Origin: Alphaproteobacteria bacterium
Lineage (GTDB): Bacteria; Pseudomonadota; Alphaproteobacteria; JAGOMX01
Assembly (NCBI GenBank): GCA_016742295.1
Contig: JACVCA010000048.1
Span: 1-7,853 of the forward strand
Length of the DNA stretch: 7,853 nt
Reading direction: 5' to 3'
The position numbers were made by a program, and so were the translations under genes. Of the stretch, positions 1 to 6,255 are shown piece by piece; position 1 is the first letter of the stretch; each line of letters begins with the position of its first letter. The notes below the pieces were generated by a model, which did not search any database, was not told where the DNA came from, and saw only the letters and a list, made by a program, of their open reading frames with translations.

Positions 1-213
1 GTTCAGGCGTGCAAGGGCCCACCTGCGAAAGCGTTCAAGTGCCCACAGGTGAGGAAGAGGAGTATAGGAGGCAGGGAAGGGGGGAGGCATCTATATTCTA
101 TAGACCAGAATACAGATTCAGAGCACCAAAAACAGATAAAAGGGACAATTAAGCAAACAAACAGCCAAACTAAAAGGAAGGGGAGTTTTAAGGAGCGAGT
201 CTATAAGAATTAA
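1..213 (+). CDS. Possible 3' end of an unidentified K/R-rich protein (left-truncated, doubtful)
   Basis: Plus frame 1 is open from the window edge to a TAA at 211-213, about 70 codons, with no start inside the window. The predicted tail is hydrophilic and rich in Lys, Arg, Gln and Gly, with no recognisable domain. Its first part contains two 8-residue repeats, ACKGPPAK then AFKCPQVR, encoded by the 24-bp tandem repeat at 7-54. The strand is poor in T here, so stops are rare by chance and openness alone proves little. It may be the end of a repeat-bearing hypothetical protein or simply non-coding repeat DNA. No function is proposed. Confidence 0.2.
   Translation, partial: VQACKGPPAKAFKCPQVRKRSIGGREGGRHLYSIDQNTDSEHQKQIKGTIKQTNSQTKRKGSFKERVYKN
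7..54. repeat. Degenerate 24-bp tandem repeat, two copies
   Basis: Copies lie at 7-30 and 31-54. The first 16 bases agree at 14 positions (consensus GCGTnCAAGnGCCCAC). The last 8 bases have diverged, giving 17 of 24 identical overall. The period is a multiple of three, so each copy reads as an 8-residue unit in frame 1. The array probably continues, or once continued, to the left of the window, but bases 1-6 do not fit the end of a previous unit. The same block contains an inverted pair CACCTG (20-25) and CAGGTG (46-51). Confidence 0.5.
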
Positions 214-250
214 CTTTATCTATAAATACGATTAGGGTTGTAAGCACATA
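47..250 (+). other. AG-rich non-coding stretch
   Basis: Between the tandem repeat and the first small ORF the plus strand is strongly biased to A and G. Positions 67-87 hold runs GG, GG, GGG, GGGGGG and GG separated by one or two bases, which meets a loose two-tetrad G-quadruplex pattern. AT-rich sequence follows at 200-235. No promoter with a convincing -35/-10 pair and no terminator hairpin with a T-run was found. It is probably spacer between an unseen upstream unit and the tsaD operon. Confidence 0.4.
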
Positions 251-267
251 AACACCCAGCAGAGATA

Positions 268-456
268 ATGCTTGCTAGAAAGGTAGATAAAGATCCCTGC
301 CGGTCTATGACCTATTTAAGGACTCATAAGTTCACTTTTGTCTTTGATCATCCTCTGGCGCATCTCTTCCTAAATGAGCAGGCTGCTTCAGCTGTGGGCT
401 CTTTGATTAAAACGTTCTTGCCTTGTGAGGTATATTTATGCTTGATAAATGCATGA
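268..456 (+). CDS. Small hypothetical ORF upstream of and overlapping tsaD (doubtful)
   Basis: A 62-codon ORF beginning MLARKVDKDPCRS and ending EVYLCLINA. It matches no family I recognise, and has no signal peptide and no clear membrane helix. There is no good Shine-Dalgarno before the ATG; GCAGAG lies only about 4 nt away. Its stop TGA (454-456) overlaps an ATG at 453, the family-typical start of TsaD, as ATGA, a common arrangement for coupled translation. It also overlaps the RBS-supported tsaD start at 438 by 19 nt. It could be a real small coupled gene, the remnant of a decayed gene, or chance. The lack of RBS and homology keeps confidence low. Confidence 0.25.
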   Translation: MLARKVDKDPCRSMTYLRTHKFTFVFDHPLAHLFLNEQAASAVGSLIKTFLPCEVYLCLINA

Positions 457-1484
457 TCATTTTAGGAATTGAAACAAGTTGCGACGATACGGCGGCTGCA
501 GTTGTCACAAGCGACCGAGTCATAAAATCAAATATTGTCCGCACCCAATCAACAGAACATCTTCCTTTTGGGGGGGTTGTGCCTGAGATTGCAGCGCGTG
601 CGCATATTGAGGTGCTAGATCAACTTATCAAAAATGCACTTGATCAAGCCAACGTTACTTTTAAAGAACTTGATGGTATTGCGGTCACCGGTGGCCCAGG
701 CCTTATAGGGGGGGTCATCGTAGGTGTGATGATGGCTAAGGCAATAGCAGCTGTTCACAATTTACCCTTTCTTGCCGTTAATCATTTGGCGGGGCATGCG
801 CTTACAGCGCGTTTGACTAATGATCTTGAATTCCCTTACCTCTTATTGCTTGTTTCAGGGGGGCATTGTCAGATTTTAATTGTTCATGGAGCTAATCATT
901 TTCAATTGCTGGGCACTACGATCGATGATGCTGTTGGGGAAGCTTTTGACAAAATAGGAAAACTCCTTGGTTTCTCCTATCCTGCAGGGCCTCAAATTGA
1001 ATCTTTGGCAAAAAACGGCAATCCAAAACGTTTTCCGTTTCCTCGTCCCCTTGTAGGTGGAGTAAAACAAACTAGCCCTTATGCCTTTTCATTTTCAGGT
1101 CTTAAAACTGCTGTCAGAACTTGTATTCAAAAGCACCTATCTTTGACGTGTAAGGATAAAGCCGATATTTGTGCTTCATTTCAAGCTGCCGTTGGGGACG
1201 TCTTAAGTGATCGTTGCCACAATGCACTTAAGTGGTGCGAAGACAAAAAATTACCTCTTCAATCCCTTGTAGTTGCAGGAGGGGTAGCAGCAAATGAGTA
1301 TTTACGTAAGCGCTTGACTTTGATAGCAAATGAACACAATGTCAATTTTGTGGCACCACCTGTAGCATTATGTACGGATAATGCAGCTATGATTGCATGG
1401 GCCGGTATTGAACGATTAAATTTAGGCTTAAGTGATGGGCTTGATTTTGCACCCCGACCTCGTTGGTCCCTAGAAGAAATTTAG
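438..1484 (+). CDS. tsaD: tRNA N6-adenosine threonylcarbamoyltransferase TsaD
   Basis: Transfers the threonylcarbamoyl group from threonylcarbamoyl-AMP to A37 of ANN-reading tRNAs (t6A). In bacteria it works in the cytoplasm with TsaB and TsaE after TsaC makes the intermediate. The 348 residues show the Kae1/TsaD ASKHA fold: GIETSCDDTAA (10-20), the metal-binding HLAGH (H116, H120), LVSGGH (138-143), FSFSGLKTAV (217-226), AGGVAANEYLR (280-290) and CTDNAAMIAWAG (312-323, metal ligand D314). Length and motifs are complete. Start choice: ATG 438 has GTGAGG seven bases upstream. ATG 453 (MIILGIETSC) lacks an RBS but gives the usual family N terminus and puts the histidines at 111/115 as in E. coli. 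It is the first gene of a likely operon, with gpsA 18 nt downstream. Confidence 0.96.
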   Translation: MLDKCMIILGIETSCDDTAAAVVTSDRVIKSNIVRTQSTEHLPFGGVVPEIAARAHIEVLDQLIKNALDQANVTFKELDGIAVTGGPGLIGGVIVGVMMAKAIAAVHNLPFLAVNHLAGHALTARLTNDLEFPYLLLLVSGGHCQILIVHGANHFQLLGTTIDDAVGEAFDKIGKLLGFSYPAGPQIESLAKNGNPKRFPFPRPLVGGVKQTSPYAFSFSGLKTAVRTCIQKHLSLTCKDKADICASFQAAVGDVLSDRCHNALKWCEDKKLPLQSLVVAGGVAANEYLRKRLTLIANEHNVNFVAPPVALCTDNAAMIAWAGIERLNLGLSDGLDFAPRPRWSLEEI

Positions 1485-1502
1485 GCTAAAGGAGAAAAGT
1501 TT

Positions 1503-2498
1503 ATGACATCTGTTAGTGTTATGGGAGGTGGAGCGTGGGGAACTGCGCTTGCCATGGTTGCTGAGCGCGCAGGCTCAAAGACAACTCTTTGGGTAAAAGA
1601 TAAAGCTCTTGCTCTAAATATGCAACACGAGAGAGTTAATACTAACCACTTAGCTGAGGTTTTGATTGAACCCTCTATTCAGATCACAGCTCAGCTTTCT
1701 GAGGTAAGCCAGGCGAATATAATGGTTGTTGCTGTTCCTGCACAAACTTTACGTGAGGTCTTGAAAAGGTTTAAACCTTATCTTAAGCCAGATACCTATA
1801 TCATCCTTGCTTCAAAAGGTATTGAAGCTGGATCTGGACTCTTAATGAGTGAAGTTGCCAGAGAAGTCATTTCTGATAATGTGCTCGCCATTTTATCGGG
1901 TCCTAATTTTGCCGATGAAGTTGCGCGGAACTTACCTTCAGCAACGACGCTTGCTACAGAAGATCCTACCATTGGGACCTGGCTTGCACATTCTTTCAGC
2001 AGTTTAAATTTTAGAGTTTATACCTCTCAAGACATAATTGGTGCACAAATTGCCGGTGCTTTGAAAAATGTCCTTGCGATTGCTGCTGGAATCCTTGAAG
2101 GGCGTAATATGGGGGCAAATGCACAGGCAGCTTTAATCACTCGAGGCCTTGCTGAAATCACCCGCCTTGTTGTTGCTAAAGGCGGTAAACCTGAGACGAT
2201 GCTGGGTTTAACAGGCGTTGGTGACCTTTGTTTAACGTGTACAAGTGAGAAATCTCGCAACATGAAGTTTGGTAAATCCTTAGGGTTGGGGATGTCCGTT
2301 GAAGATGTATGCGCAAACTCTTCTAAAGTTATTGAAGGGATACCCACAGCTAAATCAATAGTGCAACTTGCAGACGCTCTGCATGTAGATGTCCCAATTT
2401 GTAGAGCTATCCATGGAATATTATATCAGGGCCTTGACGTTGATACTGCCATTGCACAGCTTTTAAGTCGTCCTCTTAAACCTGAATTTATTGATTAA
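1503..2498 (+). CDS. gpsA: Glycerol-3-phosphate dehydrogenase [NAD(P)+] GpsA
   Basis: Reduces dihydroxyacetone phosphate to sn-glycerol 3-phosphate with NAD(P)H in the cytoplasm, supplying the backbone for phospholipids. The 331 residues are full length. The N-terminal Rossmann loop is GGGAWGTALA (8-17). ASKGIE (103-108) contains a conserved active-site Lys. LSGPNFADEV (131-140) corresponds to the usual LSGPTFA motif with Asn for Thr. GALKNVLAIAAG (185-196) carries the catalytic Lys at 188. The C-terminal helical domain holds GLTGVGDLCLTC (235-246) and the following SRN. The ATG at 1503 has AAAGGAG seven bases upstream. It lies 18 nt after tsaD and 19 nt before the EVE gene, so co-transcription is likely; tsaD-gpsA adjacency is common in alphaproteobacteria. 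Confidence 0.96.
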   Translation: MTSVSVMGGGAWGTALAMVAERAGSKTTLWVKDKALALNMQHERVNTNHLAEVLIEPSIQITAQLSEVSQANIMVVAVPAQTLREVLKRFKPYLKPDTYIILASKGIEAGSGLLMSEVAREVISDNVLAILSGPNFADEVARNLPSATTLATEDPTIGTWLAHSFSSLNFRVYTSQDIIGAQIAGALKNVLAIAAGILEGRNMGANAQAALITRGLAEITRLVVAKGGKPETMLGLTGVGDLCLTCTSEKSRNMKFGKSLGLGMSVEDVCANSSKVIEGIPTAKSIVQLADALHVDVPICRAIHGILYQGLDVDTAIAQLLSRPLKPEFID

Positions 2499-2517
2499 TT
2501 AAAAGGGAAAAAATTTT

Positions 2518-2931
2518 ATGTCTTACTGGCTTATCAAAACTGAACCCTCCTCCTGGTCTTGGAATGATCAAATCAAACACAAAGTCACCTCGTGGGATGG
2601 GGTGCGCAATTATCAGGCCGCCAATAATATGAAAGCTATGAACAAAGGTGACCTTGCTTTTTTTTATCATTCAGTCCATGAAAAGAGCATTGTAGGCATT
2701 GTTGAAGTTATTCGAACTTACCATCCAGATCCCACTGATCTTCAGGGTCGTTTTGGAATGGTTGAAGTGAAGTTCATGAAAACTGTCCCTCATCCTGTAA
2801 CCCTTGAGATGATTAAAGCGGATTCTCGCCTCAGCCCCTTAGCCTTGGTCAAACAATCCCGCCTTTCTGTGATGCCAATTGATGACGAAAGTTGGAAGAT
2901 TTTATGTAAAATGGGGGGAATAGTGGATTGA
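2518..2931 (+). CDS. EVE domain-containing protein (DUF55/THYN1-like)
   Basis: A 137-residue single-domain protein. It opens with MSYWLIKTEPSSWSW, the family hallmark, followed by WDGVRNYQAANNM (26-38) and a KGDLAFFYHS strand (43-52), then IVGIVEVI (59-66). Length and these aromatic-rich motifs match stand-alone bacterial EVE proteins related to human THYN1. EVE is a PUA-superfamily fold, and several relatives bind modified bases or RNA. The ligand of this one cannot be read from sequence. AAGGGA lies nine bases before the ATG. It sits 19 nt after gpsA, and its stop overlaps the TTG start of the next gene (TTGA, 2928-2931). An EVE gene after gpsA recurs in alphaproteobacteria, so the position is probably ancestral. 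Confidence 0.9.
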   Translation: MSYWLIKTEPSSWSWNDQIKHKVTSWDGVRNYQAANNMKAMNKGDLAFFYHSVHEKSIVGIVEVIRTYHPDPTDLQGRFGMVEVKFMKTVPHPVTLEMIKADSRLSPLALVKQSRLSVMPIDDESWKILCKMGGIVD

Positions 2932-4190
2932 GGTTTACGTTCTATCAACGTTTTGATTTTAAAACCCTTTTAATAATTTTTTCCTGTTTGCTAATGCCTA
3001 TAACCATTTTAGCACGACACGGAGCAACGGGTTTATTAATTGGAATGTTTACAATTGCAGTATGCTTTAAACTTCAAAACAAAGCAGAGTTTCAGCTGAT
3101 TTGGACCCCTGTAAGTAAGGCTTTCTTCTTACTAGGTGTGTGGGCGTGCTTGACCTGCCTGTGGAGCCCAGATCGTACTCTTAGCTTGATCACATCATTA
3201 CGTTTTGGGCTTATAAGCTTTGTAGGATGTACAATCTTACAGTTTGTTCAAAGCTTCAAACGGAATTCTTTAGATTTTCTGCAAGAATGGTTACTAATCA
3301 GTTTTAGTATAAGCTTGAGTATTATCGGTTTAGCTTTATTTAGTAAATATCTACTTCACCTTGAATTTTTAACATTACTGTTTAATTCAAGAGCGTTAGA
3401 TCATGCGACCTCATTATTAGCGCTCATTATATGGCCAGTAATGTACAGTATGATTGAGAAGAATAAACACTTCCTTGCAGTGCTTTTGCTAGTTGGAAGT
3501 TCTCTTGCCATTTTGTATCAAAAGAATCATACGGCTGCCATTGCAACTTTGTTGTCATTGATCGTATGGGGGGGAAGTTTTCTCTCTCCTTTACGTTGGA
3601 CACGAATGTTGAAGATAATGATCCTTATGTTTATGGCTATAGCTCCTCTCTTACCAAAAACGGTTTTAGCGCCTGAAATTATCCACCTTTCAACCAAAGA
3701 ATGGCAAGTTAAATCGAGTCTGACTCATCGTTTATACATTTGGTCATTGATGAGCCACCGTATTGAGGATCATCCTTTTCGAGGATCGGGGATGGAAGCA
3801 AATCGAAGCCACTACAATCACATTTCAAGAACAAAAAAAGGCCAGCTTGATGAATTAAATTTTGCAAACTTCGTCCCTCATTCTACTTTTACAGCAGAAG
3901 TTACAGGTGCAGCCTTACATCCTCATAATGCAACTCTTCAAGTGTGGATGGAATTAGGCATTCCGGGAATTGTGTTGGCTATGATAATTGTGTGGTTTCT
4001 ATTACGGGAAATAGAAAACATCAAGCAGCAGCGCGGCCAAAGAATGGCGCTCGCCACCTTTGTGTCAGCCTTAACTATTTCTCATTCAAGTTATGGTTTA
4101 TGGCAAACTTGGTGGATGGCCTCTCTATGGATCATTACCATCTTAGTCTGCTGTTTTACAAATCAAATAAATCAAAGAAATTTTTCATGA
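2928..4190 (+). CDS. O-antigen ligase-like polytopic membrane protein (Wzy_C / WaaL type)
   Basis: A 420-residue inner-membrane protein with about 12 hydrophobic segments, roughly at 13-29, 34-48, 65-80, 90-106, 120-138, 145-178 (two), 182-218 (two), 228-243, 343-360, 372-388 and 395-410. A large polar, probably periplasmic, loop spans about 245-335. That loop carries THRLYIWSLMSHRIEDHPFRG (266-286) and HPHNATLQVWMELGIPG (331-347). The Arg and the His of the HPHN motif are hallmark positions of the Wzy_C ligase/polymerase family, which transfers undecaprenyl-linked glycan to an acceptor such as lipid A-core. Ligase and polymerase cannot be told apart by sequence alone. The start is TTG at 2928, overlapping the EVE stop, with GGGGGGA about nine bases upstream. 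The next in-frame ATG is residue 23, inside the first membrane segment. Confidence 0.83.
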   Translation: MRFTFYQRFDFKTLLIIFSCLLMPITILARHGATGLLIGMFTIAVCFKLQNKAEFQLIWTPVSKAFFLLGVWACLTCLWSPDRTLSLITSLRFGLISFVGCTILQFVQSFKRNSLDFLQEWLLISFSISLSIIGLALFSKYLLHLEFLTLLFNSRALDHATSLLALIIWPVMYSMIEKNKHFLAVLLLVGSSLAILYQKNHTAAIATLLSLIVWGGSFLSPLRWTRMLKIMILMFMAIAPLLPKTVLAPEIIHLSTKEWQVKSSLTHRLYIWSLMSHRIEDHPFRGSGMEANRSHYNHISRTKKGQLDELNFANFVPHSTFTAEVTGAALHPHNATLQVWMELGIPGIVLAMIIVWFLLREIENIKQQRGQRMALATFVSALTISHSSYGLWQTWWMASLWIITILVCCFTNQINQRNFS

Positions 4191-5161
4191 AGACAGTGTT
4201 AATTACGGGTGCCAATGGTTTTATTGGACAGAGATTGAGCCTGTATTTACGTAAACATAATATTCACGTTAAGGGCACTTGCCGTACTTTAAGGGCCTTG
4301 CCGCAAGACATAGAGCCTATTCACATTCCTGATCTTTGTGATTTTAAAGACTGGTTGCCTTTACTAAAAGGTGTGGATACGATTTATCATTTAGCTGCGC
4401 AAACTCATGGGATTAAAGCTGGTAAGTTGGAGGAGGTAAACTATACTCCCGCGAAACTTCAGACCATTAATGTTGATACGACACACGTGATAGCCCAAGC
4501 GGCCGTGCAAGCGGGTGTGAAACGCTTTGTTTATATAAGTTCAATCAAGGTGAATGGTGACTCTACTTCTGGATTTCCATTTTTACCAACCGATCCACCT
4601 AAACCTGAAGATAATTATGGGGCTTCTAAATGGCAAGCTGAAATGCTTTTAAGAAAAATCTGTCAAGAGGAAAGGCTTGAATATGTGATTATACGTCCAC
4701 CTTTGGTATATGGTCCTGGGGTGAAAGGTAACTTTTTAAGCTTGCTACGCTTATGTGATAGTCCCTGGCCCCTTCCATTGGCATCAATCCAAAATCAGCG
4801 CAGCCTTATCTATCTTGATAATCTTGTTTTGTTACTCCATAGATGTGGGGTTCATCCAGCTGCTTCGGGACAAACTTTTCTAGTTCGCGACAGTAATGTC
4901 TCAATACCAACCCTGGTACGTACGGTAAGGCGCTATTTAAGACGTCCAAGCCGTCTTTTCTTCTGCCCTCGCGCCATTCTTAAGCTCGCAGCAACACTTT
5001 GCGGCCGAAAGGAAGCGTTTAATCGCCTGGCTGGATCGCTGGAAGTAGATGATCAACTATGTCGTCATATATTAGATTGGACCCCACCATTTACTTTTGA
5101 GCAGGGAATTAAAGAAACGGTTTTATGGTACAAAGCAAACAAAGGGGTTTTTTCTTTATAA
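4187..5161 (+). CDS. NAD(P)-dependent sugar-nucleotide epimerase/reductase (extended SDR)
   Basis: A 324-residue extended short-chain dehydrogenase/reductase, cytoplasmic, presumably acting on a UDP-sugar. It shows the N-terminal nucleotide loop TGANGFIGQ (7-15), YHLAAQTHG (67-75), YISSIKVNG (116-124) with the catalytic Ser, the YGASK active-site Tyr144/Lys148, and RPPLVYGPGVKGNF (170-183). The block NQRSLIYLDNLV (203-214), then HPAASGQTFLV (223-233), resembles the WbpV/WbpK-type reductases and GalE-like enzymes of O-antigen clusters. 4-Epimerase or 4-keto reductase of a UDP-HexNAc is therefore the best guess, but substrate is not determined. The start at 4187 puts the Rossmann strand at residue 2 and overlaps the ligase stop as ATGA (4187-4190). 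The frame is open further upstream to 3944, but that part shadows the ligase gene. The RBS is weak, so translational coupling is likely. Confidence 0.88.
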   Translation: MKTVLITGANGFIGQRLSLYLRKHNIHVKGTCRTLRALPQDIEPIHIPDLCDFKDWLPLLKGVDTIYHLAAQTHGIKAGKLEEVNYTPAKLQTINVDTTHVIAQAAVQAGVKRFVYISSIKVNGDSTSGFPFLPTDPPKPEDNYGASKWQAEMLLRKICQEERLEYVIIRPPLVYGPGVKGNFLSLLRLCDSPWPLPLASIQNQRSLIYLDNLVLLLHRCGVHPAASGQTFLVRDSNVSIPTLVRTVRRYLRRPSRLFFCPRAILKLAATLCGRKEAFNRLAGSLEVDDQLCRHILDWTPPFTFEQGIKETVLWYKANKGVFSL

Positions 5162-5205
5162 CCTCCACTTGACATAAGGATAGCCAATTTACTTGATTCA
5201 TTCTA

Positions 5206-5273
5206 CCTTTTACAAAGGAATTAGCATCTTTTTTATTTTTTAATATGCATACGCTTTAAAGAGCATTTTAAAG
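5206..5273 (+). terminator. Weak candidate terminator hairpins after the operon
   Basis: Two small inverted repeats follow the last operon gene. CCTTT (5206-5210) and AAAGG (5214-5218) form a 5-bp stem; an interrupted T-run (5229-5241) starts ten bases later. Then CTTTAAA (5254-5260) and TTTAAAG (5267-5273) form a 7-bp AT-rich stem with a 6-base loop. Neither is a classical GC-rich stem directly followed by U's. The convergent spacer 5162-5384 is otherwise empty of ORFs, so this is where both flanking units should end. Confidence 0.3.
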
Positions 5274-5384
5274 ATAGGTTAAACATCATTTCAGTTTCAC
5301 ATTTGTTAAAAGACTAACATAAAGAAACAACTTAATAATATGTTATACCGAACTGAGGTTATAAAAGTGCCCTTAAGTATAATT

Positions 5385-6026
5385 TTATTGGTACAAATGA
5401 TGTTGATGAATATATTTGCAAATGGCAGGATCAAGCCCCACGCAACGTTTACTATGCAGTTTGTCTCTTATTTTTGTTGAGGAAAAATAGCGATACCGGG
5501 GTGCTATTTCAAGAACAATGACCTTTGACATTAAATCTGTAGGAATATTGATCTTTGATTTCCGGCCTCTCGGAACAACCACAATACCATCGTAATGGGC
5601 AAAATCAAGGCCTTGATTTAACTTCCATTTTTCATAAGAATCTTGGCCTGCAATAGCATAAAGCGTTCCTGAAACTGTCTTCTTAAGTGCTTGGTAATCT
5701 GCTATTGCTGACTCATTTTGAGCAATGACTTGAACCTTTTCCTCAAGGCCATAAAGCATAAGTTTAATCATTGCAGTACGGTCAGTAATGGGTGCATGAT
5801 AAGATTTTGATTTAAAATCATTGAGGACAATAATGATTTTGTCCAGATTAAATGTTTCCAAAGCTTGCAAGATTATTTCTTTATGAGCAAGGGTGGGAGG
5901 ATCAAAGCTTCCCCAGAAAACCCCTTTTGCAGGTTGGCTTTGTTCTGTTGCAATTCCTTTAAAACTGGAAAGGACGAAGAATATAGAAAGCAGGAAAGCT
6001 CTGGGTATATGTTTTAGTATAAACAT
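5385..6026 (-). CDS. NadD-like nucleotidyltransferase with apparent signal peptide
   Basis: A 213-residue protein of the HxGH nucleotidyltransferase superfamily, closest in layout to nicotinate/nicotinamide-mononucleotide adenylyltransferase, which joins NMN or NaMN to AMP from ATP. Motifs: GSFDPPTLAHKEI (39-51), TDRTAMIKLML (81-91), AGQDSYEKW (126-134), VVVPRG (149-154), YFSSTKIRDKL (180-190, the ISSTxIR-type ATP loop), and a NadD-style C-terminal ICKYIHQHHLY. The nucleotide motif is TLAH: Thr for the first His (tolerated in PPAT-type enzymes) and Ala for the usual Gly. Unlike cytosolic NadD, it has an N-terminal extension, K5...R9 then a hydrophobic core FLLSIFFVLSS (11-21) and GIA-TEQ, typical of a Sec signal peptide cleaved near residue 26. 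The ATG has AGGA 12 bases upstream, a long spacing. It stands alone, divergent from the PBP gene. Activity and location are inferred. Confidence 0.75.
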   Translation of the reverse strand: MFILKHIPRAFLLSIFFVLSSFKGIATEQSQPAKGVFWGSFDPPTLAHKEIILQALETFNLDKIIIVLNDFKSKSYHAPITDRTAMIKLMLYGLEEKVQVIAQNESAIADYQALKKTVSGTLYAIAGQDSYEKWKLNQGLDFAHYDGIVVVPRGRKSKINIPTDLMSKVIVLEIAPRYRYFSSTKIRDKLHSKRCVGLDPAICKYIHQHHLYQ

Positions 6027-6086
6027 AATTTACTTTATTCCTGGTTAAATTAGGGGTTATGCCAGCCTTAAATAGCTGAAGATAAG

Positions 6087-6115
6087 ATATCAGCAGAAAT
6101 GCATAAAGTTTTCAA
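6087..6115 (-). promoter_or_regulatory. Candidate promoter for the NadD-like gene
   Basis: On the minus strand TTGAAA (6115-6110) is followed after 17 bases by TGATAT (6092-6087), about 60 bases before the start codon. The -35 is good and the -10 poor (3 of 6 to TATAAT). It is the best pair seen in this divergent spacer, but it is weak evidence. Confidence 0.25.
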
Positions 6116-6168
6116 GCTAATAAAAATTTTAAGTAATAGGGATCCTTTAAACCTAAGATATTTAATTT

Positions 6169-6175
6169 AAGGAGG
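6169..6175 (+). promoter_or_regulatory. Perfect Shine-Dalgarno before a mini-ORF
   Basis: AAGGAGG lies exactly 7 bases before the ATG at 6183. It is the strongest ribosome-binding site in the window. The main downstream gene at 6256 has none of its own, so this site probably controls ribosome loading on the whole transcript. Confidence 0.7.
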
Positions 6176-6182
6176 CCTGAAA

Positions 6183-6242
6183 ATGTTTGCTTTTTCTTCT
6201 GCTTGGTTTAAGGATAAGGCTAAGCGTAGTGAGTTAACTTAA
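6183..6242 (+). CDS. 19-residue leader-like mini-ORF upstream of the PBP gene
   Basis: Encodes MFAFSSAWFKDKAKRSELT, then TAA. It starts 7 bases after a perfect AAGGAGG and ends 13 bases before the ATG of the class A PBP, so ribosomes finishing here could reinitiate on the PBP gene. The peptide is aromatic at its N terminus and basic afterwards, and resembles no family I know. It shows no run of one regulatory amino acid, as an attenuation leader would, and no obvious terminator/antiterminator pair follows. It may be a coupling leader, a true small protein, or the remnant start of a longer gene. The SD makes translation likely; function is unknown. Confidence 0.55.
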   Translation: MFAFSSAWFKDKAKRSELT

Positions 6243-6255
6243 TTGATAAATAAAA

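Noticed and set aside
1..90. Minus-strand open frame starting at ATG 90 (MPPPFPASYTPLPHL...) and running off the left edge
   Set aside because: No Shine-Dalgarno, proline-rich low-complexity translation of a polypurine tract, and open only because the 24-bp repeat has no stops in several frames.
238..269. TTGTAA ... GATAAT as a promoter for tsaD
   Set aside because: The spacer is 20 bases and the -35 is poor; no convincing promoter could be assigned upstream of tsaD.
876..1070. Minus-strand ORF inside tsaD
   Set aside because: Antisense shadow of a confidently identified gene; no recognisable protein.
2027..2347. 106-codon minus-strand ORF inside gpsA
   Set aside because: Overlaps the conserved catalytic region of gpsA; composition is that of a shadow frame.
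2488..2670. Minus-strand ORF across the gpsA-EVE junction
   Set aside because: Antisense to conserved EVE motifs, no RBS or homology.
3944..4186. N-terminal extension of the SDR ORF to an ATG at 3944
   Set aside because: It would overlap the ligase by about 247 nt and place 81 unrelated residues before the Rossmann strand; ATG 4187 fits the family and the ATGA overlap.
5342..5363. Inverted repeat TTATACC ... GGTTATAA as a terminator for the minus-strand gene
   Set aside because: The stem needs a bulge, is AT-rich and is not followed by a T-run on the minus strand.
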